NCBI GenBank assembly: GCA_034101475.1
Contig: JAXEJQ010000138.1
Span: 1 to 38,697 of the forward strand
Source: Limivivens sp034101475
GTDB lineage: Bacteria; Bacillota; Clostridia; Lachnospirales; Lachnospiraceae
Direction of reading: 5' to 3'
Length of the DNA stretch: 38,697 bases
A model generated the notes under the pieces. That model was not told where the DNA came from. It searched no databases and worked only from the letters and a program-made list of their open reading frames with translations. Position 1 is the first letter of the stretch; every line of letters starts with the position of its first letter. The position numbers were made by a program, and so were the translations under genes. Positions 1 through 7,413 of this stretch are shown piece by piece.

Positions 1-147
1 AACTAACTGACTTGCCTGTTTTTCCATCGAGCTGCGTTGACTTCAATCGACGATGCCACCGCATCGCCTCATTCAGTCGCCTTGTCGATGAAAAAACATT
101 CTGCGTCATTAGTTTGAAAATGAACGTGCCAGTACACTAGCCATCCC

Positions 148-699
148 TCACCCTGCCAGTTTCAGAAAGGCAAGATACAGGAGAAGAATTCCGCTGACCC
201 AGCACAGATTCGTATGAATCTTCTCAGAAAGAATTCTGCCTGCCAGGCAGCCGCTCCATACCGCCAATGCTCCCACTGCAAAAGAAGCAGCCAGAGTCTC
301 CCGGATATGAATTTCCATCACGCCTGCCCCGAGTCCCGCTGCAACGCTGTCCAGGGACAGGGCAGCGCTCAAAGCCAGAGCTTCCGTCGGCGACAGAATT
401 TTATCCTGATTTCTGTCTGCTTTCTGACCTTCCCGATACCCGGGCTGGTCTGCCAGCTTCCAGATTCCCAGCCCAAACAGGATTAAAAAGCTGACTTCAT
501 CCGTCATTTTTTCCGGAATCCAGCTTCCGGCCGTATTTCCAAGTAGAAGAGCGGCGCACAGAGTCAGACTGGAAACCCCTGCAAGAATCAGCACAGACTG
601 CCATGGCACCCGCACCTTGCTGACTCCATATGCAAATCCGGCTGTGAAGGCATCTATCGACACAGCCGTAACCAGCAGCAATATTTCAAAAAGAATCAT
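148..699 (-). CDS. ytaF: Sporulation membrane protein YtaF-like (MntP-related)
   Basis: A 183-residue, strongly hydrophobic protein with about six predicted membrane segments. Two internal halves each carry a conserved acidic signature: SIDAFTAGFAYG near residue 14 and SLDSVAAGLGAG near residue 115. This duplicated S-x-D pattern is the hallmark of the MntP/YtaF superfamily, whose characterised member MntP exports manganese. In spore formers the YtaF branch is named as a sporulation membrane protein, but its substrate is not established. The start ATG is preceded by AGGTG about ten bases upstream. It lies 134 bp downstream of rlmB on the same strand and may be read from the cysS promoter or from its own. 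A manganese exporter function cannot be excluded from sequence alone. Confidence 0.8.
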   Translation of the reverse strand: MILFEILLLVTAVSIDAFTAGFAYGVSKVRVPWQSVLILAGVSSLTLCAALLLGNTAGSWIPEKMTDEVSFLILFGLGIWKLADQPGYREGQKADRNQDKILSPTEALALSAALSLDSVAAGLGAGVMEIHIRETLAASFAVGALAVWSGCLAGRILSEKIHTNLCWVSGILLLYLAFLKLAG

Positions 700-833
700 A
701 ACACAGGATCACCTGAAAGATTCTGTCTTTACATCCTATGCAGACAAAACCGGGCCTGTGAAAGATCCCGCCGATGATGGGCAATCGAATCTTTTACAGA
801 CCCGGAAGCACTTCCAGATTCCGTCACTTCATT

Positions 834-1574
834 TCAATTCATTCTCTGTCTTACAATCTCGTATGCCAGTACACCTGCGGCCACCGACGCATTCAGAGAA
901 TCGATATCCCCCTTCATGGGAATTGAGGCAATGTAATCACATTTTTCCCGGATCAGACGGCTGACTCCATTCCCCTCATTTCCGATTACAAGGCCAATGG
1001 GTCCTTTCAGATTCAGGCGGTACATGGTTTCTCCGCCCATATCTGCACACACAAACCAGAGTCCCTCTTTTTTCAGATCCTCAATGGTATTTCCAAGATT
1101 ATTCACTTTCGCCACCGGCGTATAATTCAGCGCTCCTGCGGAAGCTTTGGCAACAGTGGCAGTCAGCCCCGCTGCCCGATGCTTCGGGATGATCACGCCA
1201 TGGGCCCCGGCCAGATTGGCAGTACGGATAATCGCCCCCAGATTATGAGGATCTTCGATATTGTCCAGCAGAAAGACAAAGGGCGGCTCTCCTTTTTTCT
1301 CCGCATTCTCCAGAATATCCGAAACAGACGCATATTCATAGGCTGCAGCAAAAGCAATCACTCCCTGATGCTTTCCAGTCTCCGACATCTGGTCCAGACG
1401 TTCCCGGGTGACAAAATTCAAAATCGTATCATGCTTTCTGGCCTCCCGGACGATGGAACGCACCGGCCCGTCCTGGCATCCGTCCAGCACAAAGAGCTTG
1501 TCTATGGGTTTCCCCGACCGGAACGCTTCCATCACCGGATTGCGCCCCTCAATCGTCAGTTCTTCATATCTCAT
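834..1574 (-). CDS. rlmB: 23S rRNA (guanosine-2'-O-)-methyltransferase RlmB
   Basis: A 246-residue SpoU-family (SPOUT, trefoil-knot) methyltransferase. The N-terminal substrate-binding domain starts YEELTIEGRNPVMEAF. The three SpoU motifs are present: N105 to R117 (NIEDPHNLGAIIRTAN), GNEGNGV at 198-204, and IPM...SLNASVA at 218-232. The family methylates the ribose of G2251 in the 23S rRNA peptidyl-transferase region. The length is normal. GAGGAG stands seven bases before the ATG, and the gene overlaps mrnC by 11 bp, so the two are probably translationally coupled. The cysS-mrnC-rlmB order is common in Firmicutes and strengthens the assignment over the paralogous TrmH/TrmL enzymes. Confidence 0.93.
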   Translation of the reverse strand: MRYEELTIEGRNPVMEAFRSGKPIDKLFVLDGCQDGPVRSIVREARKHDTILNFVTRERLDQMSETGKHQGVIAFAAAYEYASVSDILENAEKKGEPPFVFLLDNIEDPHNLGAIIRTANLAGAHGVIIPKHRAAGLTATVAKASAGALNYTPVAKVNNLGNTIEDLKKEGLWFVCADMGGETMYRLNLKGPIGLVIGNEGNGVSRLIREKCDYIASIPMKGDIDSLNASVAAGVLAYEIVRQRMN

Positions 1575-2106
1575 GATTTTTCTCCTCTTCCTTATCCTCA
1601 GGCTCTGCAGAATCCCTGCTCATGTACGGAACCCCTGCCGCAGATTCCGGATCCACCACCGGAGCACTGACCGGCATTGTTCCACCCAATCCCAGGCGGA
1701 TCAGCTCCAGCATCCGCTCCGCCTCATCCTTCAGATACAGATATCCCATTACAGCCTCAAATCCTGTAGCCATCCGATAGTCGTGCATGGTCGCGTTCTT
1801 TGCCATCGTGTAGGATTTGGCGTTCCGGCCCCGCTTATAAATCTGAGCCTCCTCCTCTGTCAGCAGCGGAAGGAGCCGCTCGATCATCTCCGCCTGGGCC
1901 TGGGCCTTCACCAGCCCGCTGGCTTTTTTATGCAGGCTGTTCGGCGGACAGTTTCCCTGTTCCACCACGATGGTCCGGATCACCAGATCATAAATCGAAT
2001 CTCCGATATAGGCCAGGGTCAGCGGCGAATACGTTCTGAGATCTCTTTCCGGGAATCCGAACTTTTCCTTTATGACGGTAAGAATAGAGACTACGCCCTT
2101 TTCCAT
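1564..2106 (-). CDS. mrnC: Mini-ribonuclease III (23S rRNA maturation)
   Basis: A 180-residue RNase III catalytic domain without a double-stranded-RNA-binding domain, which defines Mini-III. The signature AYIGDSIYDLVIR (residues 32-44) carries the catalytic acidic residues. KRGRNAKSYTMAKNAT and FEAVMGYLYL complete the dimeric helical core. In Bacillus subtilis Mini-III trims 23S rRNA precursor ends. A roughly 30-residue acidic and basic tail (EPEDKEEEKN) follows the domain. The gene overlaps cysS by 16 bp upstream and rlmB by 11 bp downstream. AAGGTG six bases before the ATG lies inside the end of cysS. Context and sequence agree, so an alternative identity is unlikely. Confidence 0.93.
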   Translation of the reverse strand: MEKGVVSILTVIKEKFGFPERDLRTYSPLTLAYIGDSIYDLVIRTIVVEQGNCPPNSLHKKASGLVKAQAQAEMIERLLPLLTEEEAQIYKRGRNAKSYTMAKNATMHDYRMATGFEAVMGYLYLKDEAERMLELIRLGLGGTMPVSAPVVDPESAAGVPYMSRDSAEPEDKEEEKNHEI

Positions 2107-3497
2107 TTCACACCTTCTCTGGTATCCTCCAGAATGATTCCCTTTGCCAGAAGCTCGTCACGGATAGCATCCGCGCGTTTGAAATCTCTGGCCTTTCTGG
2201 CTGCCTGGCGTTCCTCAATCAGCTTTTCGATCTCGCCGTCCAGCATTTCTTCTTCTTTTTTCACGATCAGCCCCAGTACATCGCAGAGCTTCACAATCTG
2301 GTCGGATACCGTCTGAACAAAGGACGCCGTACTGGACTCTTCCACTCTGGTATTTGCAAAGCGCACCAGCTCAAAAACAGCCGCAATGGCATCTGCGGTA
2401 TTAAAATCATCATCCATGGCTGCGTCAAATTTGGCCTCAAAGCCCTTCAGCTCCGGAAGCAGTGCTTTTTCCGCCTCTGTCATTTCGCCTGCTGCCGCCT
2501 TGCCCAGCAAATGGTCCAGATTGGAAACGGCATTGACGATCCGCTCCAGAGAATTCTTGGAGGCTTCCATCAGCTCTGCGCTGAAGTTCAGCGGACTCCG
2601 ATAATGTGCGCTCAGCATAAACATTCTGAGAACCTGAAGATCATATTTCTCTCCGATCTCCCTGACGGTAAAGAAATTCCCCAGGGATTTGGACATTTTC
2701 CGGTTATCAATGTTCAGGAATGCATTGTGCAGCCAGTATTTTGCAAAAGGCTTGCCGTTGCAGCACTCACTCTGGGCAATCTCATTCTCGTGGTGCGGGA
2801 ATACCAGGTCCTCACCGCCTGCATGAATGTCGATCTCCTCTCCCAGGTACTTTTTCGCCATCACGGAACACTCAATATGCCAGCCCGGACGGCCGTCGCT
2901 CCAGGGAGATCCCCAGGAGGGCTCCCCTTCCTTTTTGGGTTTCCAGAGAACGAAATCCAGCGGATCCTCCTTCTGGTCTTCTCCGGTCACCAGAAGCGAA
3001 CGGTTTCCGGAACGAAGGTCGTCCAGATTCTTATGGGACAGCTTTCCGTATTCTTTAAATTTCCGGGTCCGGAAATACACCGTTCCGTTTACATCATAGG
3101 CATATCCCTTCTCAATCAGGTCTGAAATCATCTCGATCATCCCGCCGATCTCCTGCGTTGCCAGAGGATGGGTGGTGGCCGGTTTCACATTCATCCCTTC
3201 CATGTCTTTTTTGCACTCGGCAATGTAACGCTCTGAAATCTCCTGGGCGGAAACACCCTCTTCAATGGCCTTGGCGATAATTTTATCATCCACATCGGTA
3301 AAATTAGATACGTAATTGACCTCATAGCCCTTATGCTCCATGTATCTTCTGGCCGTGTCAAATACAATCATGGGACGTGCATTTCCAATATGAATAAAAT
3401 TATAAACCGTGGGTCCGCACACATACATACTTACCTTCCCCGGCACCAGCGGTACAAACTCCTCTTTCTGTTTGGTCAGTGTGTTATAAACCTTCAT
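2091..3497 (-). CDS. cysS: Cysteinyl-tRNA synthetase
   Basis: A 468-residue class I aminoacyl-tRNA synthetase. The HIGH-type motif is HIGN at 36-39 and the KMSKS loop is KMSKS at 267-271. The zinc site that discriminates cysteine is intact: C27, C210 in WHIEC, and H235/H236 with the following acidic residues in FPHHENE. A DALR-type helical anticodon domain occupies the last 150 residues. It charges tRNA-Cys with cysteine in the cytoplasm. AGAGAGG precedes the ATG, and a consensus promoter lies about 90 bp upstream. The leader is too short for a T-box and none was seen. It heads the cysS-mrnC-rlmB operon. Confidence 0.97.
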   Translation of the reverse strand: MKVYNTLTKQKEEFVPLVPGKVSMYVCGPTVYNFIHIGNARPMIVFDTARRYMEHKGYEVNYVSNFTDVDDKIIAKAIEEGVSAQEISERYIAECKKDMEGMNVKPATTHPLATQEIGGMIEMISDLIEKGYAYDVNGTVYFRTRKFKEYGKLSHKNLDDLRSGNRSLLVTGEDQKEDPLDFVLWKPKKEGEPSWGSPWSDGRPGWHIECSVMAKKYLGEEIDIHAGGEDLVFPHHENEIAQSECCNGKPFAKYWLHNAFLNIDNRKMSKSLGNFFTVREIGEKYDLQVLRMFMLSAHYRSPLNFSAELMEASKNSLERIVNAVSNLDHLLGKAAAGEMTEAEKALLPELKGFEAKFDAAMDDDFNTADAIAAVFELVRFANTRVEESSTASFVQTVSDQIVKLCDVLGLIVKKEEEMLDGEIEKLIEERQAARKARDFKRADAIRDELLAKGIILEDTREGVKWKRA

Positions 3498-3586
3498 CGT
3501 TTAATCCTCTCTTCTCTCGTAGCGCTGCCCTTTGGCTGCTTCACTTCTTCTCCTCTGCGGTATCTGTTCCGTACCTCTGCAGATAC

Positions 3587-3615
3587 AGTCTAGTCATTTT
3601 TCGCCTGTTTGTCAA
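3587..3615 (-). promoter_or_regulatory. Sigma-A promoter for cysS operon
   Basis: Minus strand TTGACA (3610-3615), 17-bp spacer, TAGACT (3587-3592). The -35 box begins 20 bp after the stop codon of the upstream acetyltransferase. The leader is about 85 nt. A palindromic stretch at 3561-3586 (TATCTG...CAGATA) sits at the start of the transcript. Confidence 0.75.
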
Positions 3616-3634
3616 CTGCTTCTCCGGCTTCCCC

Positions 3635-4693
3635 TTACACAACTTCGTGCAAAAATACATCCTTTGCGGAAATCAGGCGTTTTATGAGCCGCTCCGGCGT
3701 CAGCTTTTCCGGATGAACGGCCGGATCCAGTCTTTCCAGCTCTCCGCCCTCTTCCCCAATCCGGCACCGGTAGCAGCCGCTGTTGGCCGGCAGCAGCTCA
3801 TCCTCCAGTTCAAAGGAAAACTCCACCGGATCCCTGGATGACAGGCTCCTGATCAGAACCGGCAGACAGACAATCCTTCCCATCAGGAACGGCATATGCT
3901 TCGTATCCGACGTCTCCAGTCCTTCCGGAAATCCATACATTTTTACGTTTTCATCATAATAAAAGCAGTCCGCCAGAGCACCCATAACCCGGTTCTCATA
4001 ACCTTTTTCCACGGCCAGCTCCCGGATTTCCACAAGGGCATCCTCCGCGCTGTAAACCAGATAGCCTTTGGGATCTCTGTCTTCCGCCAAAATCACCACC
4101 TCACCCCGCTGAGCTTCCTGTTCCTCCAGCAGACGTTCATAATACGCCTGGGTTCGTCTGGTATAAATCCCATACTGCTTCCCCAGAATCCGTTCAGAAA
4201 TCCAGGCCAGGTCCGGCACGTCCGCCATGGATGCCGGATAGGCCTCCAGAGCCGGAGCATCCCGATAGTCCTTCGGCGCGAACTCCCGGAAATTTCTCTC
4301 AGAAAAATATCCAAAACCAAAGGGCAGATAGATCTGCGGATCGGCAGGCATCAAAAAGGTAAAGGGCTCCTCCCGCTGATACATCTCCTCCAGAGCCTTT
4401 TTCAGAAGACTTCTCATCATTCCCTGATGACGGCATTCCTCCCTGGTCGCCACTGCCACAATATAATGAAGCCCGAATACCTGCTTCTGCAGATGAACCT
4501 CATAAGGATTCAGATGAAGCATGGCACAGATCTTCTCCTTTTCCTCAACCACATAGATTTCATTCTCATCGGCGATCTGGTCGTAATAATAATCCACAAA
4601 TCTCCGGCTGTCTTCCGCAAAGACTGTCTCATACAGCTCTCTGGTACGCCCGTGCTCCCGGAGTGAAAGCTTTCTGACCTCTCTATTCTCCAC
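3635..4693 (-). CDS. GNAT N-acetyltransferase, Eis-like
   Basis: A 352-residue protein resembling the Eis family. A first GNAT domain contains the acetyl-CoA loop VATREECRHQGMMRSLLKKAL, interrupted after R-x-x-G-M as in GNATs, and the motif PADPQIYLPFGFGYF that is typical of Eis-like enzymes. A second degenerate GNAT half and a C-terminal SCP2-like region follow. It is slightly shorter than the usual ~400 residues. The family acetylates amines, including aminoglycosides in mycobacterial Eis, but the substrate here is unknown and resistance should not be assumed. The start codon is GTG, overlapping the end of ispF by 11 bp; a GGAGG within the ispF tail is the likely ribosome binding site. Confidence 0.8.
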   Translation of the reverse strand: MENREVRKLSLREHGRTRELYETVFAEDSRRFVDYYYDQIADENEIYVVEEKEKICAMLHLNPYEVHLQKQVFGLHYIVAVATREECRHQGMMRSLLKKALEEMYQREEPFTFLMPADPQIYLPFGFGYFSERNFREFAPKDYRDAPALEAYPASMADVPDLAWISERILGKQYGIYTRRTQAYYERLLEEQEAQRGEVVILAEDRDPKGYLVYSAEDALVEIRELAVEKGYENRVMGALADCFYYDENVKMYGFPEGLETSDTKHMPFLMGRIVCLPVLIRSLSSRDPVEFSFELEDELLPANSGCYRCRIGEEGGELERLDPAVHPEKLTPERLIKRLISAKDVFLHEVV

Positions 4694-5216
4694 AGCCGCA
4701 GCAACCTCCGCATCCCATCAACCGATCATCTCCTGCCAGGTCCAGAAGCGGGATCAGCATGCAGATGGCCTGGGCAGCCATCCCCTCACCGGATCCGGTG
4801 AAACCGAGTCCTTCCTCTGTCGTAGCCTTTAGATTCAGCTGGTTCCTGTCAATACCAAGGGCTCCGCACAGAATGCGCTCCATCTCCTCCATATAGGGCC
4901 GCAGCTTCGGCCGCTGAGCAATCACAGTAGCGTCAATATTTTCAATCACGTAATGGTGATCCTCCAACAGCCGGCCCACCTTTTTCAGAAGCTCCACACT
5001 GGAAACTCCTTCATAGGCCGGATCCGTATCCGGAAAGTGTTTTCCGATATCCCCCAGAGCCGCCGCGCCCAGAAGGGCATCCATAATTGCATGAATCAGC
5101 ACATCTGCGTCCGAATGACCCAGAAGCCCTTTTTCATAAGGTATCTCTACACCTCCCAGGATCAGCTTTCGGCCTTCTACCAGACGGTGAACATCATATC
5201 CCATTCCTACCCGCAT
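4683..5216 (-). CDS. ispF: 2-C-methyl-D-erythritol 2,4-cyclodiphosphate synthase
   Basis: A 177-residue IspF, the MEP-pathway enzyme that cyclises CDP-methylerythritol phosphate. Metal ligands D8, H10 (YDVHR) and H42 are in place, with HSDADV, FPDTDP and the C-terminal TTEEGLGFTGSGEG loop. The chosen ATG has AGGAGG six bases upstream and matches the family start MRVGMGYDVHR. An in-frame GTG at 5324, also with GGGAGG six bases upstream, would add 36 residues; that is less likely but real enough to check. The protein extends about 20 residues past the normal end with a cysteine-rich tail (C169, C172, C173, C175). A weak promoter with TATACT at 5397-5402 lies upstream. Confidence 0.93.
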   Translation of the reverse strand: MRVGMGYDVHRLVEGRKLILGGVEIPYEKGLLGHSDADVLIHAIMDALLGAAALGDIGKHFPDTDPAYEGVSSVELLKKVGRLLEDHHYVIENIDATVIAQRPKLRPYMEEMERILCGALGIDRNQLNLKATTEEGLGFTGSGEGMAAQAICMLIPLLDLAGDDRLMGCGGCCGCGE

Positions 5217-5426
5217 CGTTTCCTCCTGCATTTTGAAAGCATCGTCCGATTTCCATCTTTCGATTTCTGTAATTATCTCTTTTGTCCCGCTGTGCAGTCG
5301 GCGAGTTCTCCAAATTCTCTTCACCGCAAACCTCCCGTACCGGGACTCCTTTCACAGAGCAGACAGCGGAGCGGATTTCGAAGATCCGCCTGACTCAGTA
5401 TAACATACTTTACTTTCTGAGAGAAG

Positions 5427-5453
5427 AAAAAGTTCCCCGGAATACGGGGAACT
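5427..5453 (-). terminator. Rho-independent terminator of the repeat lipoprotein gene
   Basis: Minus-strand hairpin AGTTCCCCG, 5-nt loop, CGGGGAACT (5431-5453) followed by a T-rich run. It begins about 20 bp after the stop codon at 5475. Confidence 0.85.
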
Positions 5454-5474
5454 CTCTTTCGTAACCTATTTAAA

Positions 5475-5747
5475 TTAAGCTTCGGTAGCTGCTTCTGTGG
5501 TAGCTGCTTCAGTTTCAGCTGCTTCTGTAGTAGCTGCCTCAGTCTCAGCTGCCTCCGTGGTAGCTGCTTCGGTCTCGGCTGCTTCTGTGGTAGCTGCTTC
5601 GGTCTCAGCTGCTTCTGTTGTAGCTGCCTCGGTAGCTGCTGCTTCCGTAGTCTGTGCTTCGGTTTCTTTTTCTTTCTTAGAGCATCCGGTTACTACCATT
5701 GCTGCCATTGCGCCAACCAGTACCAGTGCCATTAATTTTTTCTTCAT
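5475..5747 (-). CDS. Small lipoprotein with tandem Ala/Glu/Thr repeats
   Basis: A 90-residue protein. Residues 1-22 form a lipoprotein signal peptide ending in the lipobox VTGC. A short charged KKEKE spacer follows, then a low-complexity stretch of 10-residue units close to ETEAATTEAA. At the DNA level there are four full 30-bp repeats (5491-5610) plus partial ones, so the copy number could vary by slippage. GAGGAGG precedes the ATG, and a terminator follows, so it is a monocistronic unit. I do not recognise a function. The extended, Pro-free acidic tail anchored by lipid could act as a surface spacer or decoy, but this is speculation. Confidence 0.8.
   Translation of the reverse strand: MKKKLMALVLVGAMAAMVVTGCSKKEKETEAQTTEAAATEAATTEAAETEAATTEAAETEAATTEAAETEAATTEAAETEAATTEAATEA
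5491..5640. repeat. 30-bp coding tandem repeat in lipoprotein gene
   Basis: Units start at 5491, 5521, 5551 and 5581, with a partial fifth unit from 5611. They differ only at a few synonymous positions (for example tctgtggta versus tctgtagta), so they are not identical but clearly derived from one unit. Confidence 0.85.
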
Positions 5748-6022
5748 ATTCTTATCCTCCTCAATTTCAGGATATTTCTTATCCCTACCTTAATTACGGA
5801 TTACATATTAACACTTTTAAATGTGGAAATCATACCATTTTGATTAAATATTATTAAGATTTCAGGTCTATTTCTTAAGTTGTTTTAATATTTTCTCTAA
5901 TTTGTAAAATTCCTGTCTGTTCATTACCTTCACAGATCCGATCTGCAAACCCATGAAAATCGGCTATGCCGATGGGGTTTCCCCGGAAATCTCTGCTTGT
6001 GTACTGCAGCTTCCGGCTGGAC
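5748..6022. other. Intergenic stretch, AT-rich plus one repeat
   Basis: About 270 bp without a gene. The first 150 bp are AT-rich and probably hold the lipoprotein promoter, but no convincing -35/-10 pair could be fixed. The rest is the hairpin repeat at 5917-5980. Confidence 0.5.
5917..5980. repeat. Hairpin repeat, copy 1 (CTGTTCA...CAGAT type)
   Basis: The head CTGTTCATTACCTTCACAGA is 20/21 identical (counting one more base) to the head of the element at 22866. It is followed by a two-part stem: AAACCC (5947-5952) with GGGTTT (5975-5980), and ATCGGC (5959-5964) with GCCGAT (5968-5973) around a 3-nt loop. The stem sequence differs from copy 2 but the architecture is the same. Confidence 0.65.
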
Positions 6023-6050
6023 AAAAAAAGGAAGCCTTATAAAGGCTTCC
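6023..6050 (-). terminator. Terminator of the tRNA-Val/Met transcript
   Basis: Minus-strand stem GGAAGCCTT / AAGGCTTCC (6030-6050) followed by seven T residues (6023-6029), 11 bp after the tRNA-Met 3' end. Confidence 0.9.
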
Positions 6051-6060
6051 AATCAATCAG

Positions 6061-6134
6061 TAGCGGAAGGGAGATTTGAACTCTCGACACCACGGGTATG
6101 AACCGTGTGCTCTAGCCAACTGAGCTATTCCGCC
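6061..6134 (-). tRNA. tRNA-Met (CAT), elongator
   Basis: A 74-nt cloverleaf with acceptor GGCGGAA / TTCCGCT (one G-U) and discriminator A. The anticodon arm CACGG-TTCATAC-CCGTG gives anticodon CAT. The first pair is present and the sequence resembles the Bacillus elongator tRNA-Met rather than the initiator. One T-stem position (GAGAG/CTCCC) is an A-C mismatch. CCA is not encoded. Confidence 0.93.
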
Positions 6135-6153
6135 ATATTTAATTTTAAATCGA

Positions 6154-6226
6154 TGGGGCCTATAGGGCTCGAACCTATGACCCTCTGCTTGTAAGGCAGA
6201 TGCTCTCCCAGCTGAGCTAAGACCCC
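6154..6226 (-). tRNA. tRNA-Val (TAC)
   Basis: A 73-nt cloverleaf with acceptor GGGGTCT / AGGCCCC (wobble allowed) and discriminator A. The anticodon arm TCTGC-CTTACAA-GCAGA gives anticodon TAC. It is the first gene of a two-tRNA transcript, 19 bp before tRNA-Met. CCA is not encoded. Confidence 0.95.
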
Positions 6227-6272
6227 ATATCGAGCAGCTCGTCTGTATCACTGTTTCCCTCACTGCTCCATC

Positions 6273-6301
6273 ATTATATAACGGTCCCCGTGAAATGTCA
6301 A
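6273..6301 (-). promoter_or_regulatory. Consensus sigma-A promoter for tRNA-Val/Met
   Basis: Minus strand TTGACA (6296-6301), 17-bp spacer, TATAAT (6273-6278): a full consensus, as expected for stable RNA genes. It lies immediately after the stop codon of the VOC gene. Confidence 0.9.
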
Positions 6302-6310
6302 GAGGCATTT

Positions 6311-7162
6311 TCAAATTTTTTGATTTATTTCAATTTTTTCTCCATCAGGTCCAATAATCCGGAAATAACGGACTCCCCGATCCAGAAGCTGCGCTTCCTG
6401 CAAAACAAAATCCTGCAGTCGGAATTTCTCCTGTTTTGCAGACCAGAGTGCTTCCCCTGCATCCGGACAGGCCAAAGCCAGATGATCAATCTGCCCGGCG
6501 CCCCTGCGCTCCAGCTCCAGAAGGCCCAGTCCAACCATCTGAAGAACTTCGATCTGGAATCCATGGTTCTCCAGATAAAGAATCTGAATTCTTCCATCCG
6601 GCGTATCCAGATACCCGCCGCCGCATTCCCGAAAGCCCAGCTTTTCGTAAAACTCCCGGGTTCTTGTCAGATCCCGGACCTTCAGAGCCAGATGGGACCA
6701 TCCCTGCAGTCCGCTCCTGCCCCCTGACGTCTCTGCGTCATCCCGGCAAAATTCCACCACTTCTCCGGAAGGACCGATAAAATTGGCTCCGTGAACTCCC
6801 TGTTCTCCCAGGTTTTCATACCAGGTAATTCCCTCCGGCGTAGAGCTGTGGAAAACCATCCCTTTCTTCTGCGCTTCAGCAACGCATTCTTCCAGGTCCG
6901 GAGCCGCAATGGCATAATGATCCCAAAAACCTGCACTCCGTTTCCGGATTTCCTCCCTTGCCCTGCCGGAAGGCTGACAAAGCTCCAGCATCAGATCCCC
7001 TTTTTTCAGAAAAGCAACCTCCAGCATCGCCGGTGCCAGGATCACCTTTTGCTGAACTTTTTGAAAGCCCAGCTTTTCTTCATACCAGGAGACCGATTCT
7101 TTTAAAACAGCCGTTGCGATTCCCAGATGGGAAACACCGGAAATCTGATCAGACAGTGCCAT
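6311..7162 (-). CDS. Two-domain VOC (glyoxalase/dioxygenase superfamily) protein
   Basis: A 283-residue protein made of two vicinal-oxygen-chelate domains (about residues 8-130 and 145-280). Each keeps a complete metal-ligand set in H-E-H-E order: SHLGIA, MLELCQ, DHYAIA and EVVEFC in the first; SHLALK, IEVLQM, DHLALA and EKIEIN in the second. VOC proteins include glyoxalase I, extradiol dioxygenases and fosfomycin/bleomycin resistance proteins. The substrate is not predictable here, though the Fe/Zn/Ni lyase or dioxygenase chemistry is plausible. The ATG at 7162 has GAGGG seven bases upstream. A longer open frame to 7435 runs through intergenic repeats and is rejected. Confidence 0.82.
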   Translation of the reverse strand: MALSDQISGVSHLGIATAVLKESVSWYEEKLGFQKVQQKVILAPAMLEVAFLKKGDLMLELCQPSGRAREEIRKRSAGFWDHYAIAAPDLEECVAEAQKKGMVFHSSTPEGITWYENLGEQGVHGANFIGPSGEVVEFCRDDAETSGGRSGLQGWSHLALKVRDLTRTREFYEKLGFRECGGGYLDTPDGRIQILYLENHGFQIEVLQMVGLGLLELERRGAGQIDHLALACPDAGEALWSAKQEKFRLQDFVLQEAQLLDRGVRYFRIIGPDGEKIEINQKI

Positions 7163-7219
7163 AGAAATCCCTCTTTTCCGCTTCTTTTCTGTTTTTCTAT
7201 TCCATCGTTTTTCAACACA

Positions 7220-7290
7220 TGATGAGCCAGGGGACAAATGGACATGAAAATCTGTGCTTGCAGGGATTTTCATGTCTATGGATCCCGCAG
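7220..7290. repeat. Hairpin repeat GACATGAAAATC, copy 1
   Basis: Inverted repeat GACATGAAAATC (7241-7252) and GATTTTCATGTC (7265-7276), with flanking GGGAC/GGATCCC arms. About 85 percent identical by eye over 70 bp to 32237-32305, in the same orientation. Confidence 0.8.
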
Positions 7291-7318
7291 AACATGAGCA
7301 GGCAGCTATTTTTCGCAG

Positions 7319-7402
7319 AAAAATGAGCAAATTGCGAATGTTTTCGTCGATTTTGGAAGTGCGCAGCACGGAAAAATCGACGGAAGGCTCATTTGTCGGG
7401 CA
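7319..7402. repeat. Nested inverted-repeat element, copy 1
   Basis: An 84-bp element. Inner arms CGTCGATTTT and AAAATCGACG (7345-7382) flank an apical GTGC/GCAC mini-hairpin. Outer arms AAATGAGC and GCTCATTT give a second level. Near-identical to 36891-36973, which is inverted relative to this copy. Confidence 0.88.
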
Positions 7403-7413
7403 ACTCAGTATAT

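Noticed and set aside
1..147. Possible terminator or gene fragment at the left edge
   Set aside because: A small palindrome CGATGC-CACC-GCATCG (52-67) is the only structure; no T run follows and no frame is supported.
3498..3634. T-box leader for cysS
   Set aside because: The leader is only about 85 nt and lacks the T-box sequence, specifier stem and terminator.
5491..5640. Regular 30-bp repeats resembling a CRISPR array
   Set aside because: There are no spacers, the units are contiguous and encode a repeated peptide within a lipoprotein gene.
6057..6314. 85-codon frame over the tRNA-Val/Met genes
   Set aside because: Runs through two complete tRNA genes; not protein coding. Frames at 31473-31907 over the six-tRNA operon are rejected for the same reason.
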